In this document: positions 28,457-37,719 of the stretch, piece by piece
Layout: each line of letters opens with the position of its first letter
Numbering within the stretch: the first letter of the stretch is position 1
Source: Streptomyces sp. NBC_00448
GTDB taxonomy: Bacteria; Actinomycetota; Actinomycetes; Streptomycetales; Streptomycetaceae
DNA: 64,000 nucleotides
Direction of reading: 5' to 3'
Assembly: GCF_036014115.1 (NCBI RefSeq)
Contig: NZ_CP107913.1
Coordinates: 9,584,496-9,648,495 of the forward strand
The notes under the pieces: generated by a model
Told to the model about the DNA's origin: nothing
The model's database searches: none
What the model saw: the letters and a program-made list of their open reading frames with translations, nothing else
Made by a program: the position numbers and the translations under genes

Positions 28457-31400
28457 GTGGGCCAGGAGTTAATCGGTGGTCGGTTCCGCTTCGTAGGGGC
28501 CATCGGCTCGGGGAACATGGGGGAGGTCAACAAAGCGGAGGACCTTCTGGCCGCTGCGGGAAGCCCGGAACGCACCGTCGCGGTGAAGACGATCCTTCGA
28601 CGCCGCTCCGGTGTGCTGGTGGATACCCGGGCCGACACCAAGGCCGTGGACCGCTTCGCCCGCGAAGTGCGCATCATGCGGCGCTTGGACCACCCGCACC
28701 TCACCCGTCTTATCGACGGCGGTGTGGATGACTCCCACGGTGGCCTGCCTTACCTTGCGATGGAGTACCTCGACGGTGAGACCCTGCGTGATCTCATTAC
28801 GGAGGAGCAGCAACTGCCCGTCCCCTGGGCCGCTGCCATCGGCGTCCAGATAGCCGACGGACTGTCAGCCGCGCATGCCGCCGGCATCGTGCACCGCGAT
28901 CTGAAGCCCGCCAACGTGATGCTGACCCGCGGTGGCACCGTCAAGATCCTTGACTTCGGCATGGGCCGCATCGTCGACGACCCGCAGGAGGCCGACCTCA
29001 CCAGCACCGGTGTCGCCGTCGGCACTGCCCGCTACATGGCGCCGGAGCAGTTCGAGGCCAAGCAGGTCACACAGGCCGCGGATCTGTACGCGCTGGGCTG
29101 TGTCCTGTACGAGATGCTGACCGGAGTTCCGCCGTTCGTCAGCGAGGTGCGCCAGGAACTCGGGCACAAGCACCTTCACCAGGCCCCGACCCCGGTGCGC
29201 CTCATCCGGTCCGACGTTCCGGCCGAACTCGCCCGTCTCGTTGACCGCCTCCTGGCCAAGGGCCCGGCCGATCGTCCCGCCGACGCCGTCGCCGTCCGCG
29301 ACGCGCTCCTCCCACTGGCCCTCGACGGTGACATCCCGCAGCTCCCGGCCTGGGACGCGTTCGACCCCGTGCGGGCCCTGCGGGCCTCCCGGCCCGCCCC
29401 CTCTGCGGCCCCCGTTATGGTCTCCGAGCCGTCCGCCTGCGATGCGGTCCGTCCCGGTTCTGCCCCGGCCGGCATGGATGTGTTCGGCGTCCACCGCAAG
29501 CTCATCGAGGACTACCGCGCCTTCACCGAGGGCGGCACCGTTGTCCGCGACGACCGCGTCGCGGCGTTCGTTGAGGAGGATCTGAGCGCCAAGTCGCAGT
29601 GGCCCGACCCCTGGCTGTCGCTGAACCCGTTCTTCGCCGGCGGCGGCACCGTCCTGGAACTTGCCGGGCAGGGCGTGCTGCACGAGGAGTGCGCACGCAT
29701 CTTCCAGGCCAAGAAGACCGGGGGCGGCACGGTGTGCGACGGCCGTCCGCTGACCTTGCATCAGCACCAGCGCGAAGCGGTGGAGGCAGCCCGCTCGGGT
29801 GAGTCGTATGTGCTGACCACCGGCACCGGCTCCGGCAAGTCCCTTGCCTACATCGTGCCGATCGTCGACAAGGTCCTCAAGGACCGTGAGACCGAGGGCC
29901 CCAAAGCCGGCAAGCGGGTGCGGGCGATCATCGTCTATCCGATGAACGCCCTCGCCAACAGCCAGCTCAAGGAGCTGGAGAAGTACCTGCGCGACGGTTA
30001 CGGAGCAGGCCGCGAGCCGGTCACCTTCGCCCGCTACACCGGTCAGGAGGACGACGCCCGCCGCAGGGAGATCCGCGACAACCCGCCGGACATCATCCTC
30101 ACCAACTACGTGATGCTGGAGCTGATGCTCACCCGGCCCGACGACCGTAGGAGCCTCATCAAGATGGCCAGCGGTCTGCAGTTCCTGGTCTTCGACGAGT
30201 TGCACACCTACCGCGGCCGCCAGGGCGCCGATGTCGCCCTGCTCATCCGCCGCGTCCGCGAGGCCTGCCAGGCCGATGCGCTCCAGTGCGTCGGTACCTC
30301 CGCGACCATGTCCACCGAGGGAACGCTGGAGGAGCAGAAGAAGGTCGTCGCGGACGTCGCCTCCACCCTGTTCGGGACCAAGGTCCGTCCCGAGCATGTC
30401 ATCGGTGAGACCCTGATCCGGGCCACCGGCAACGTCCCGGACACCGTTTCCGCCGAGCGTCTCCAGGCACCAGCGGCCCCGCGTGCCTACGGCGACCTCG
30501 TCCGCGACCCCCTGGCGCGGTGGATCGAGACCCGCTTCGGCCTGGCCACCGACGCGACCACCGGCCGGCTCGTCCGCCAGAGGCCTGCCAAGATCGAGGA
30601 GGCCGCGCAGGAGCTTGCCGAGCACAGCGGCTTATCCGCGGAGCAGTGCGCCGCCGCTGTCCGCGCCACCCTGGAAGCCGGATCGCAGGCCCGCCACCCC
30701 GTCACCGAGCGGCCGCTGTTCGCTTTCCGTCTGCACCAGTTCCTGTCCAAGGGCGACACCGTCTACGTGACGCTGGAGGACAAGTCCACTCGCTACCTCA
30801 CCCGCGCCTACCAGCTCGAACAGCCCGGCAGCGGCGGCAAACTGCTGATGCCGCTCGCCTTTTGCCGCGAGTGCGGGCAGGAGTACCTGACGGTCTGGCG
30901 CGACGAGAAGAACGGCGACGTGCGCTACGAGGCGCGCCGCGACACCGCCGCGACCGGCGGCCGCCAGGGCGACGGCTACCTCTACATCGACCCCGACCGC
31001 CCGTGGCCCGCCAACCCGCAGTACGCCGTCGACGACCGCCGGCTGCCCGAGTCCTGGCTGGAGCTGGACGCCGCAGGCCAGGAGGTCGTCAAGAAGACCT
31101 ACCGCGACCGCGTCCCGCGCGCGGTGACCGTCGACGCGCACGGCTACGAGGGCAGGGGCGAGCTGCACGCCGCGTTCATCCCCTCGCCCTTCCTGTTCTG
31201 CCTGCACTGCGGCGTCGCCTACGAGCAGACCCGCGGCAAGGACTTCGCGAAGCTGGCCACGCTCGACCAGGAGGGGCGTTCCTCGGCGACCTCCCTCATA
31301 TCGGCCTCCGTGGTGCGGTCCCTGAAGTCGGTGCCCGAACAGGCCCTGGACAAGGAGGCGCGCAAGCTCCTCACGTTCGTCGACAACCGCCAGGACGCCT

Positions 31401-34400
31401 CCCTGCAGGCCGGCCACTTCAACGACTTCGTCCAGATCACGCAACTGCGCGGCGCCCTGTACCGGGCAGCACTGGACGCGGGGGAGGAGGGCCTGCGTCA
31501 CGAAGAGCTCGCCTTGTGCGTCACGAACGGGATCGGCCTGGCGCCCCTCGACTACACGGGCGAGAGCGACCTTGCGCCCTCACTGGCCCGCAGCGCGGCG
31601 AAGACCCTTCGCGATGTGATCGCCTTCCGGCTCTACCTGGACCTGGAGCGCGGCTGGCGCATCACCATGCCCAACCTGGAGCAGACCGGCCTGCTGGAGA
31701 TCGACTACGAGGACCTGGCATGGGTCGCCGGCACGCAGGGCCGCTGGACCAATGCCCACCAGGCGCTGCGCGACGCCGACCCCGCCCTGCGCGCCGAAGT
31801 GACGAAGGCGCTGCTCAACGAGATGCGCCGGGCCCTGGCCATCGACGTCTCCTACTTCCGCGACGACTTCGACTCGCTCCAGCGGGCCAGCGAGGAGCGC
31901 CTCATCGATCCCTGGGTACTCTCCCCCTCCGACAAGCCCAGGATCGGCACCGCATACCCGCACCCCTCCCGTCCCGGCCTGGACCGCGCGAGCCTGTTCC
32001 TGTCGGCGCGCGGCAAGTTCGGCAAGTACCTGCAGCGCACCGACCGGGCCTTCAAGAAGCTCGGCAACGAGGACCTCCAGCTCGTCATCGAGGACTTGCT
32101 GAAGGTCCTCGCCACGGCCGGCCTGGTCAAGGAGGTCGCCGACACCCCGCGGCGGGCCGGCCGCTTCCACCGCCCGACGGGACCCGCGGTCACCGGCTAC
32201 CGGGTCGCCGCCCAGTCCCTGATCTGGCGTGCGGGCAAGGGCGAGACAGGAGCCCACGACCCTCTGACCCGCACCTACCAGAGCGGCGACGGCCCGCGCG
32301 TCAACACCTTCTTCCGCGAGCTGTACCAGAGCGCGGCCGCCGAGCTGGCCGGCCTGTTCGCCCGCGAGCACACCGCGCAGGTGGCCCCGGAGGAGCGCGA
32401 GCGGCGCGAGGAGGCGTTCCGCAAGGCCGAGCTGAAGCTGCTCTACTGCTCGCCGACGATGGAGCTCGGCGTCGACATCTCCTCGCTGAACGCGGTGATG
32501 ATGCGCAACGTCCCGCCGACGCCCGCCAACTACGCCCAGCGCAGCGGCCGCGCCGGCCGCAGCGGCCAGCCCGCCCTCGTCACCACGTACTGTGCGACGG
32601 GCAACAGCCACGACCAGTACTACTTCCGCCGCTCCGAGCGCATGGTCGCCGGCGCCGTCGCGCCCCCGCGCCTGGACCTCGCCAACGAAGACCTGGTCCT
32701 GTCTCACCTCCAGGGCATCTGGATCGCGGAGACCGGCCTGAAGCTGGGCCGCGCCTTACCCCAGGTCCTCGATGTCTCGTTCGCCGACACAGGGGAACGC
32801 CCCCAGCCCGAGCTGAGGCTCCTGCCGGACTTCCTCGCCGCCTCCCTCGACGCTGACGCGCAGCGCCGCACGGTCGATTCCGCGCTGCGGGTACTCGCCC
32901 CCCTGCTGCCGAAGTTCGCCGAGACCACGTGGTGGCACGACGACTGGATACAGGACCGCGTAACGACCGTGCCCGAACGGTTCGACCGGGCCTTCGACCG
33001 GTGGCGTGACCTGTTCACGGCCGCGCTCGACGACCAGTACATCCAGAACAAGCGCCGCCTCGACTACAGCCTGACGGAGGGCGATCGGATCCGGGCCAAC
33101 GCCCGTCGCCGCGAGGCAGAGACCCAGCTGAACCTGCTGATGAACGAGAGCGCTGACAGCAAGTCGGTCCTGTCCGACTTCAACCCATACCGCTACCTCG
33201 CCTCCGAGGGCTTCCTGCCCGGCTACTCCTTCCCACGCCTGCCGCTCGCCGCTTACATTCCCACAACCGGCCGCCGCCGCGGCGAGGGCGACTACCTGCA
33301 GCGTCCCCGCTTCCTCGCCATCCGCGAGTTCGGCCCCGGGTCGCTCATCTACCATGAGGGCGCCCGCTACCAGGTCACGCGCATCCAGCTCCCGCCGGAC
33401 GCCTCGGGCGATCTCGCCACCACCGAGGCCCGCCGCTGCGCGAGCTGCGGCTACCACCACGACCCCAAAGAGCGCGCCGACCGCTGCGAGATGTGCGCCG
33501 AGCCCCTGGGCTCGGCCACGTACGGCCTTCTGCACCTGCACACCGTCTACACCACCCGCCGCGAGCGGATCTCCTCCGACGAGGAAGAGCGCCGCCGCGC
33601 CGGCTTCCGCCTGGAGACCTCGTACCGTTTCCAGGACCACGGCACCCGCAAGGGCCGCCAGGACGCCATGGTCGCCGACACGTCGGGGAAGCCGATCGCA
33701 CAGGTGGCGTACGGCGACTCGGCGACCGTCCGGATCACCAACACCGGCCGCGTCCGGGCGAAGAAGGACGAGCCCGCCGGCTACTGGCTCGACCTCGGCG
33801 ACGGCCGCTGGATGAACGACAAGGACGCCTCCGAAGCGTCCGGCGACACCAGCGAGATGCCCCGCATCGACGCCGACGGCAACGAGAAGCGCCGCAAGAA
33901 ACGCGTCATCCCTTACGTCGAGGACCGCCGCAACGTCCTCGTTGCCACCCTCGACGAGCCGCTGCCCGAGCCGATCGCGCTGTCGCTGATGTACGCCCTG
34001 GAGCGGGGTATCGAGGCCACCTTCGAGCTGGAGGACTCCGAGCTCAGCAGCGAACTCCTCCCGCCGGACGACGGCCCGCGCGACCGCATCCTGTTCACGG
34101 AGGCCGCCGAGGGCGGCGCGGGCGTGCTCCGCCGCCTCCAGTCGGAGAAGGACGCCCTGGCGAAGGCGGCCTTGCAGGCGCTCGCCATCTGCCACTTCGA
34201 CGAGGACGGCAACGACCTGGGCGGCCCGCACCCTGACCGGCCGTGTGCCCGCGGCTGCTACGAGTGCCTCCTGACCTACGGCAACCAGCTGAACCACGTC
34301 CAGATCGACCGGCACACCGTGAAGGACCTGCTGCTGCGGCTCGCGTCAGCGACGGCGACGCGCGAAAGGCGCGGCGAGTCGCGGTCGGAGCAGTTCAAGC

Positions 34401-34756
34401 GGCTGCTGGAGCAGACTTCCGGCGCGCCGACCCCGGTCGAGGTCGCTGCCGGCGAGGCCATCGCCCAGGACGACCTGCTGACCTGGCTCAAGGCCAAGGG
34501 GCTGCGCCTCCCCGACGACGGCGCCACGCTGATCACCGAGGCGAACGCCCAGGCCGACTACGTGTACCGCCTGGGGAGCGCCAACCTCGCCGTCTTCGTC
34601 GACCTGCCCGGCACGGAGATGACGGCCCTGCGCGACGAGGACGCCGAGGAGCGACTGCTCGACGCCGGCTGGGACGTCGTCCGCTTCCCGCACGACGCCG
34701 ACTGGGACGCCATCGCCGCCGAGCGCCCCCGCGACTTCGGCACCGCCGCCCACTGA
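28457..34756 (+). CDS. Ser/Thr kinase-DEAD helicase-DUF1998 fusion (DISARM DrmA/DrmB-like)
   Basis: 2,099 residues, apparently intact. Residues 1-290 form a Hanks-type kinase: G-loop GAIGSGNMGEV (14-24), K44 in AVK, catalytic HRDLKPAN (146-153), D166 in DFGMG, and APEQ. A Pro/Ala linker follows. A superfamily 2 helicase begins near 430: TGTGSGKS (near 455), FDELH (579-583), GTSATMS, and C-terminal motifs MELGVDIS (about 1335) and QRSGRAGRSGQ (1361). Near 1661 a zinc ribbon (CASC..CEMC) appears, and the end carries the DUF1998 cysteine cluster CARGCYECLLTYGNQ (from 1930). Separate DrmA and DrmB proteins of DISARM have the helicase and DUF1998 parts; here they are one chain with a kinase in front. 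It probably senses or translocates on foreign DNA, with phosphorylation as a control. Its start GTG follows GGAGGGG. Confidence 0.85.
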   Translation: MGQELIGGRFRFVGAIGSGNMGEVNKAEDLLAAAGSPERTVAVKTILRRRSGVLVDTRADTKAVDRFAREVRIMRRLDHPHLTRLIDGGVDDSHGGLPYLAMEYLDGETLRDLITEEQQLPVPWAAAIGVQIADGLSAAHAAGIVHRDLKPANVMLTRGGTVKILDFGMGRIVDDPQEADLTSTGVAVGTARYMAPEQFEAKQVTQAADLYALGCVLYEMLTGVPPFVSEVRQELGHKHLHQAPTPVRLIRSDVPAELARLVDRLLAKGPADRPADAVAVRDALLPLALDGDIPQLPAWDAFDPVRALRASRPAPSAAPVMVSEPSACDAVRPGSAPAGMDVFGVHRKLIEDYRAFTEGGTVVRDDRVAAFVEEDLSAKSQWPDPWLSLNPFFAGGGTVLELAGQGVLHEECARIFQAKKTGGGTVCDGRPLTLHQHQREAVEAARSGESYVLTTGTGSGKSLAYIVPIVDKVLKDRETEGPKAGKRVRAIIVYPMNALANSQLKELEKYLRDGYGAGREPVTFARYTGQEDDARRREIRDNPPDIILTNYVMLELMLTRPDDRRSLIKMASGLQFLVFDELHTYRGRQGADVALLIRRVREACQADALQCVGTSATMSTEGTLEEQKKVVADVASTLFGTKVRPEHVIGETLIRATGNVPDTVSAERLQAPAAPRAYGDLVRDPLARWIETRFGLATDATTGRLVRQRPAKIEEAAQELAEHSGLSAEQCAAAVRATLEAGSQARHPVTERPLFAFRLHQFLSKGDTVYVTLEDKSTRYLTRAYQLEQPGSGGKLLMPLAFCRECGQEYLTVWRDEKNGDVRYEARRDTAATGGRQGDGYLYIDPDRPWPANPQYAVDDRRLPESWLELDAAGQEVVKKTYRDRVPRAVTVDAHGYEGRGELHAAFIPSPFLFCLHCGVAYEQTRGKDFAKLATLDQEGRSSATSLISASVVRSLKSVPEQALDKEARKLLTFVDNRQDASLQAGHFNDFVQITQLRGALYRAALDAGEEGLRHEELALCVTNGIGLAPLDYTGESDLAPSLARSAAKTLRDVIAFRLYLDLERGWRITMPNLEQTGLLEIDYEDLAWVAGTQGRWTNAHQALRDADPALRAEVTKALLNEMRRALAIDVSYFRDDFDSLQRASEERLIDPWVLSPSDKPRIGTAYPHPSRPGLDRASLFLSARGKFGKYLQRTDRAFKKLGNEDLQLVIEDLLKVLATAGLVKEVADTPRRAGRFHRPTGPAVTGYRVAAQSLIWRAGKGETGAHDPLTRTYQSGDGPRVNTFFRELYQSAAAELAGLFAREHTAQVAPEERERREEAFRKAELKLLYCSPTMELGVDISSLNAVMMRNVPPTPANYAQRSGRAGRSGQPALVTTYCATGNSHDQYYFRRSERMVAGAVAPPRLDLANEDLVLSHLQGIWIAETGLKLGRALPQVLDVSFADTGERPQPELRLLPDFLAASLDADAQRRTVDSALRVLAPLLPKFAETTWWHDDWIQDRVTTVPERFDRAFDRWRDLFTAALDDQYIQNKRRLDYSLTEGDRIRANARRREAETQLNLLMNESADSKSVLSDFNPYRYLASEGFLPGYSFPRLPLAAYIPTTGRRRGEGDYLQRPRFLAIREFGPGSLIYHEGARYQVTRIQLPPDASGDLATTEARRCASCGYHHDPKERADRCEMCAEPLGSATYGLLHLHTVYTTRRERISSDEEERRRAGFRLETSYRFQDHGTRKGRQDAMVADTSGKPIAQVAYGDSATVRITNTGRVRAKKDEPAGYWLDLGDGRWMNDKDASEASGDTSEMPRIDADGNEKRRKKRVIPYVEDRRNVLVATLDEPLPEPIALSLMYALERGIEATFELEDSELSSELLPPDDGPRDRILFTEAAEGGAGVLRRLQSEKDALAKAALQALAICHFDEDGNDLGGPHPDRPCARGCYECLLTYGNQLNHVQIDRHTVKDLLLRLASATATRERRGESRSEQFKRLLEQTSGAPTPVEVAAGEAIAQDDLLTWLKAKGLRLPDDGATLITEANAQADYVYRLGSANLAVFVDLPGTEMTALRDEDAEERLLDAGWDVVRFPHDADWDAIAAERPRDFGTAAH

Positions 34757-34788
34757 CGCCCGATCACCACAAGGACGCGACGACTCAC

Positions 34789-37719
34789 ATGGCACTCACC
34801 TACTCCGCCGGTTCCCTGGTGACGGCACGCGGCCGCGAATGGGTGGTGCTCCCCGAGAGCGCCCCCGACATGCTCGTCCTCCGCCCCCTCGGCGGCTCCG
34901 ACGACGACATCGCCGCCGTCTTCCCCACCTTCGAGGAGGTCAAGGGCGCCGAATTCGCCGCGCCCGAGCCCTCCGACCTCGGCGACCAGCGCGCCGCCGG
35001 CCTGCTGCGCACCGCACTGCGCATCGGCTTCCGCTCCGGCGCCGGCCCCTTCCGCTCGCTCGCGGGCATCGCCGTGGAGCCCCGCGCGTACCAGCTCGTC
35101 CCGCTGCTCATGGCCCTGCGCCAGCAGACCGTACGCATGCTCATCTCCGACGACGTCGGCATCGGCAAGACGATCGAAGCGGGTCTCATCGCCAGCGAAC
35201 TGCTCGCCCAGGGCGAGGCGACCGGCCTCGCCGTGCTCTGCTCGCCCGCGCTCGCCGAGCAGTGGCAGGGCGAACTGCGCACCAAGTTCGGCATCGACGC
35301 CGAACTCGTCCTCGCCTCCACGGTCTCGCGCCTGGAACGCGGCCTGGACCTCGGCCAGTCCCTCTTCGACAAGTACCCACACGTCATCGTCTCCACGGAC
35401 TTCATCAAATCCACCCGCCACCGCGACGACTTCGTGCGCCACTGCCCCGACCTGGTGATCGTGGACGAGGCCCACACCTGCGTCGCGGCCGACGACACAT
35501 CCACGAACACCCAGGACCAGCTGCGCTACGAACTCCTCAAGCGCGTCTCGGCGGACGCCGGCCGCCACCTTCTGCTGGTCACGGCGACGCCCCACTCCGG
35601 CAAGGAATCCGCGTTCCGTAACCTGCTCGGCCTGGTCAAGCCCGAACTGGCGAAAGTGAACCTGGACAGCGAAGCGGGCCGCGTCCTGCTGGCCCAGCAC
35701 TTCGTCGCGCGCAAGCGGGCCGACGTACGCCAGTACCTCACCAAGGCAGACGGCCTCAGCGACGACAGCCTCGCCGAGAAGACCGCGTTCCCCTCGGACC
35801 GCTACTTCAAGGACGAGACCTACAAGCTCGCCCCCGCCTACCGCGCCCTGCTCGACGACGCCATCGCCTACGCCAGCGACCGCGTCGAGGCCGCCGGCTC
35901 CCAGGGCAGGCGCGAGGCCCGGATCGCCTGGTGGTCCGCGATCGCCCTGCTGCGCTCCCTGGTCTCCTCGCCCCGCGCCGCCGCACAGACCCTGCGCACC
36001 CGCTCGGCCGCTGCGGTCGCCGCCTCCGCCGAGGAAGCCGACCGGCTGGGCGCCCCGCTGACCAGCGACTCCGCCGACAGCGACGCCCTGGAGGGCATGG
36101 ACGTCGCCCCGGGCGCCGAGACCGAGGAGCACGCGGGATCACGGCTCGCCGAACTCGCCACGCGCGCCACCGAGCTGGAAGGCCCGGAGCAGGACCTGAA
36201 GCTGAAGGCGCTCATCAAGCACCTCAAGGCACTGCTCGCCGACGGCTACAACCCGATCGTGTTCTGCCGCTACATCCCGACCGCCGAATACCTCGCCGAC
36301 CAGCTCGCCAACGACCCGGAGACCAAGAAGCGCGGTCCGCTCGGCGCCAAGACCGTCGTCAAGGCCGTCACCGGCACCCTCTCCCCGCAGCAGCGCCTCC
36401 AGCGGATCGAGGAACTGGCGACCGAGGCAGGCGAGGACGCCGCCGCCCGCCGCGTCCTGATCGCCACCGACTGCCTCTCCGAGGGCGTCAACCTCCAGCA
36501 CCACTTCGACGCCGTCCTCCACTACGACCTGGCCTGGAACCCGACCCGCCACGACCAGCGCGAGGGCCGCGTCGACCGGTACGGCCAGAAGAAGGACCAG
36601 GTCCGCGTCATCACCCTGTACGGCGACGACAACGGCATCGACGGCAAGGTCCTCGAAGTCCTCATCAAGAAGCACCGCCAGATCAAGAAGGACCTCGGCA
36701 TCTCCGTCTCCGTGCCCGACGAGATGTCCACCGGCGTCACGGACGCCATCGTCGAGTGGCTGCTGCTGCGCGGCCGCCAGGGCGAACAGGAGACCCTGTT
36801 CGGCTCCGACGCCCTCCAGCAGAGCTTCGCCGACCTGGAACAGGACTGGAACTCGGCCGCCGAACGCGAGAAGGCCTCCCGCTCCCGCTTCGCCCAGCGC
36901 TCCATCCACCCCGAGGACGTCGCCCGCGAGGTCGCCTCCGTGCGCGAGGCCCTCGGCAGCGCCGGCGAGATCGCCACCTTCGTACGCGACTGCCTGAACG
37001 CCCTCGGCGGCGTACTGCGCGTTACGGGCGCGGACTTCACCGCCGAGGTCGGCGGCACTCCGGCCGGCCTGCGCGACGCGCTCGCCCCGGTCGTCGGCGC
37101 GGACATCATCGAGAAGGACCGCCCCATTCCGTTCCGGGCCGACCCCGCGGTGGCGCGCGGCGAAGCCGCCCTCGTCCGCACCGACCCGGTCGTCGGCGCC
37201 CTGGCCGGACATGTCCTGAACGCGGCACTGGACACCCAGGCCGACGGCGTCCGCCCGGCCCGCCGCTGCGGCGTCATCACGACGGACGCGGTCGCCACCC
37301 GCACGACGCTGCTGCTCGTGCGCTACCGCTTCCACCTCACGCTGCCCTCGCGCAGCGGCGACAAGCAGCTCGTGGCGGAGGACGCCCGCCTGCTCGCCTT
37401 CCACGGCTCACCGAAGAACGCGCAGTGGCTGACGCAGGAACAGGCCGTGGCACTGCTCGACGCCACCGCCACCACGAACACGGCCCCGGACTTCGGGATG
37501 CGGACCATGACCCGCATCCTCGCCCAGCTTCCCGAGGTGACCGGCTACCTGGAGTCGTACGGCGACGAGCTCGCCGCCGGCCTCGACGAGTCCCACCGCC
37601 GCGTCCGCAAGGCCGCCGACGACATCGTCCGAGGCCTTCGCGTCACCGCCCAGAAGCCCGCCGACATCCTCGGCGTCTACGTCTACCTGCCCGCCGCCGT
37701 GTCCGGAGAGGCCGCCTGA
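34789..37719 (+). CDS. SNF2/RapA-like helicase (DISARM DrmD-like)
   Basis: 976 residues, starting 33 bases after the fusion gene. Motifs in order: DDVGIGKTIEAGL (Walker A, K127), VIVDEAH (D226), VTATPHSG, then the second RecA fold with VFCRYIPTAEYLA, IATDCLSEGVNLQ (about 558-570) and HDQREGRVDRYGQ. This is the SNF2-like ATPase pattern of DrmD, one of the two genes that define class 1 DISARM. It presumably translocates on double-stranded DNA rather than unwinding it. The start is set at the ATG because the longer frame overlaps the upstream gene in a different reading. Its stop overlaps the ATG of the methylase by one base. Confidence 0.85.
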   Translation: MALTYSAGSLVTARGREWVVLPESAPDMLVLRPLGGSDDDIAAVFPTFEEVKGAEFAAPEPSDLGDQRAAGLLRTALRIGFRSGAGPFRSLAGIAVEPRAYQLVPLLMALRQQTVRMLISDDVGIGKTIEAGLIASELLAQGEATGLAVLCSPALAEQWQGELRTKFGIDAELVLASTVSRLERGLDLGQSLFDKYPHVIVSTDFIKSTRHRDDFVRHCPDLVIVDEAHTCVAADDTSTNTQDQLRYELLKRVSADAGRHLLLVTATPHSGKESAFRNLLGLVKPELAKVNLDSEAGRVLLAQHFVARKRADVRQYLTKADGLSDDSLAEKTAFPSDRYFKDETYKLAPAYRALLDDAIAYASDRVEAAGSQGRREARIAWWSAIALLRSLVSSPRAAAQTLRTRSAAAVAASAEEADRLGAPLTSDSADSDALEGMDVAPGAETEEHAGSRLAELATRATELEGPEQDLKLKALIKHLKALLADGYNPIVFCRYIPTAEYLADQLANDPETKKRGPLGAKTVVKAVTGTLSPQQRLQRIEELATEAGEDAAARRVLIATDCLSEGVNLQHHFDAVLHYDLAWNPTRHDQREGRVDRYGQKKDQVRVITLYGDDNGIDGKVLEVLIKKHRQIKKDLGISVSVPDEMSTGVTDAIVEWLLLRGRQGEQETLFGSDALQQSFADLEQDWNSAAEREKASRSRFAQRSIHPEDVAREVASVREALGSAGEIATFVRDCLNALGGVLRVTGADFTAEVGGTPAGLRDALAPVVGADIIEKDRPIPFRADPAVARGEAALVRTDPVVGALAGHVLNAALDTQADGVRPARRCGVITTDAVATRTTLLLVRYRFHLTLPSRSGDKQLVAEDARLLAFHGSPKNAQWLTQEQAVALLDATATTNTAPDFGMRTMTRILAQLPEVTGYLESYGDELAAGLDESHRRVRKAADDIVRGLRVTAQKPADILGVYVYLPAAVSGEAA

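Noticed and set aside
34243..34788. N-terminal extension of the SNF2-like helicase
   Set aside because: It overlaps the DUF1998 end of the fusion gene and is low-complexity; the ATG at 34789 begins the conserved sequence.
35931..37718. N-terminal extension of the methylase frame giving a 1,942-codon ORF
   Set aside because: The extension is Arg/Pro-rich and out of frame with the SNF2 helicase that truly occupies this stretch. The methylase starts at ATG 37719.
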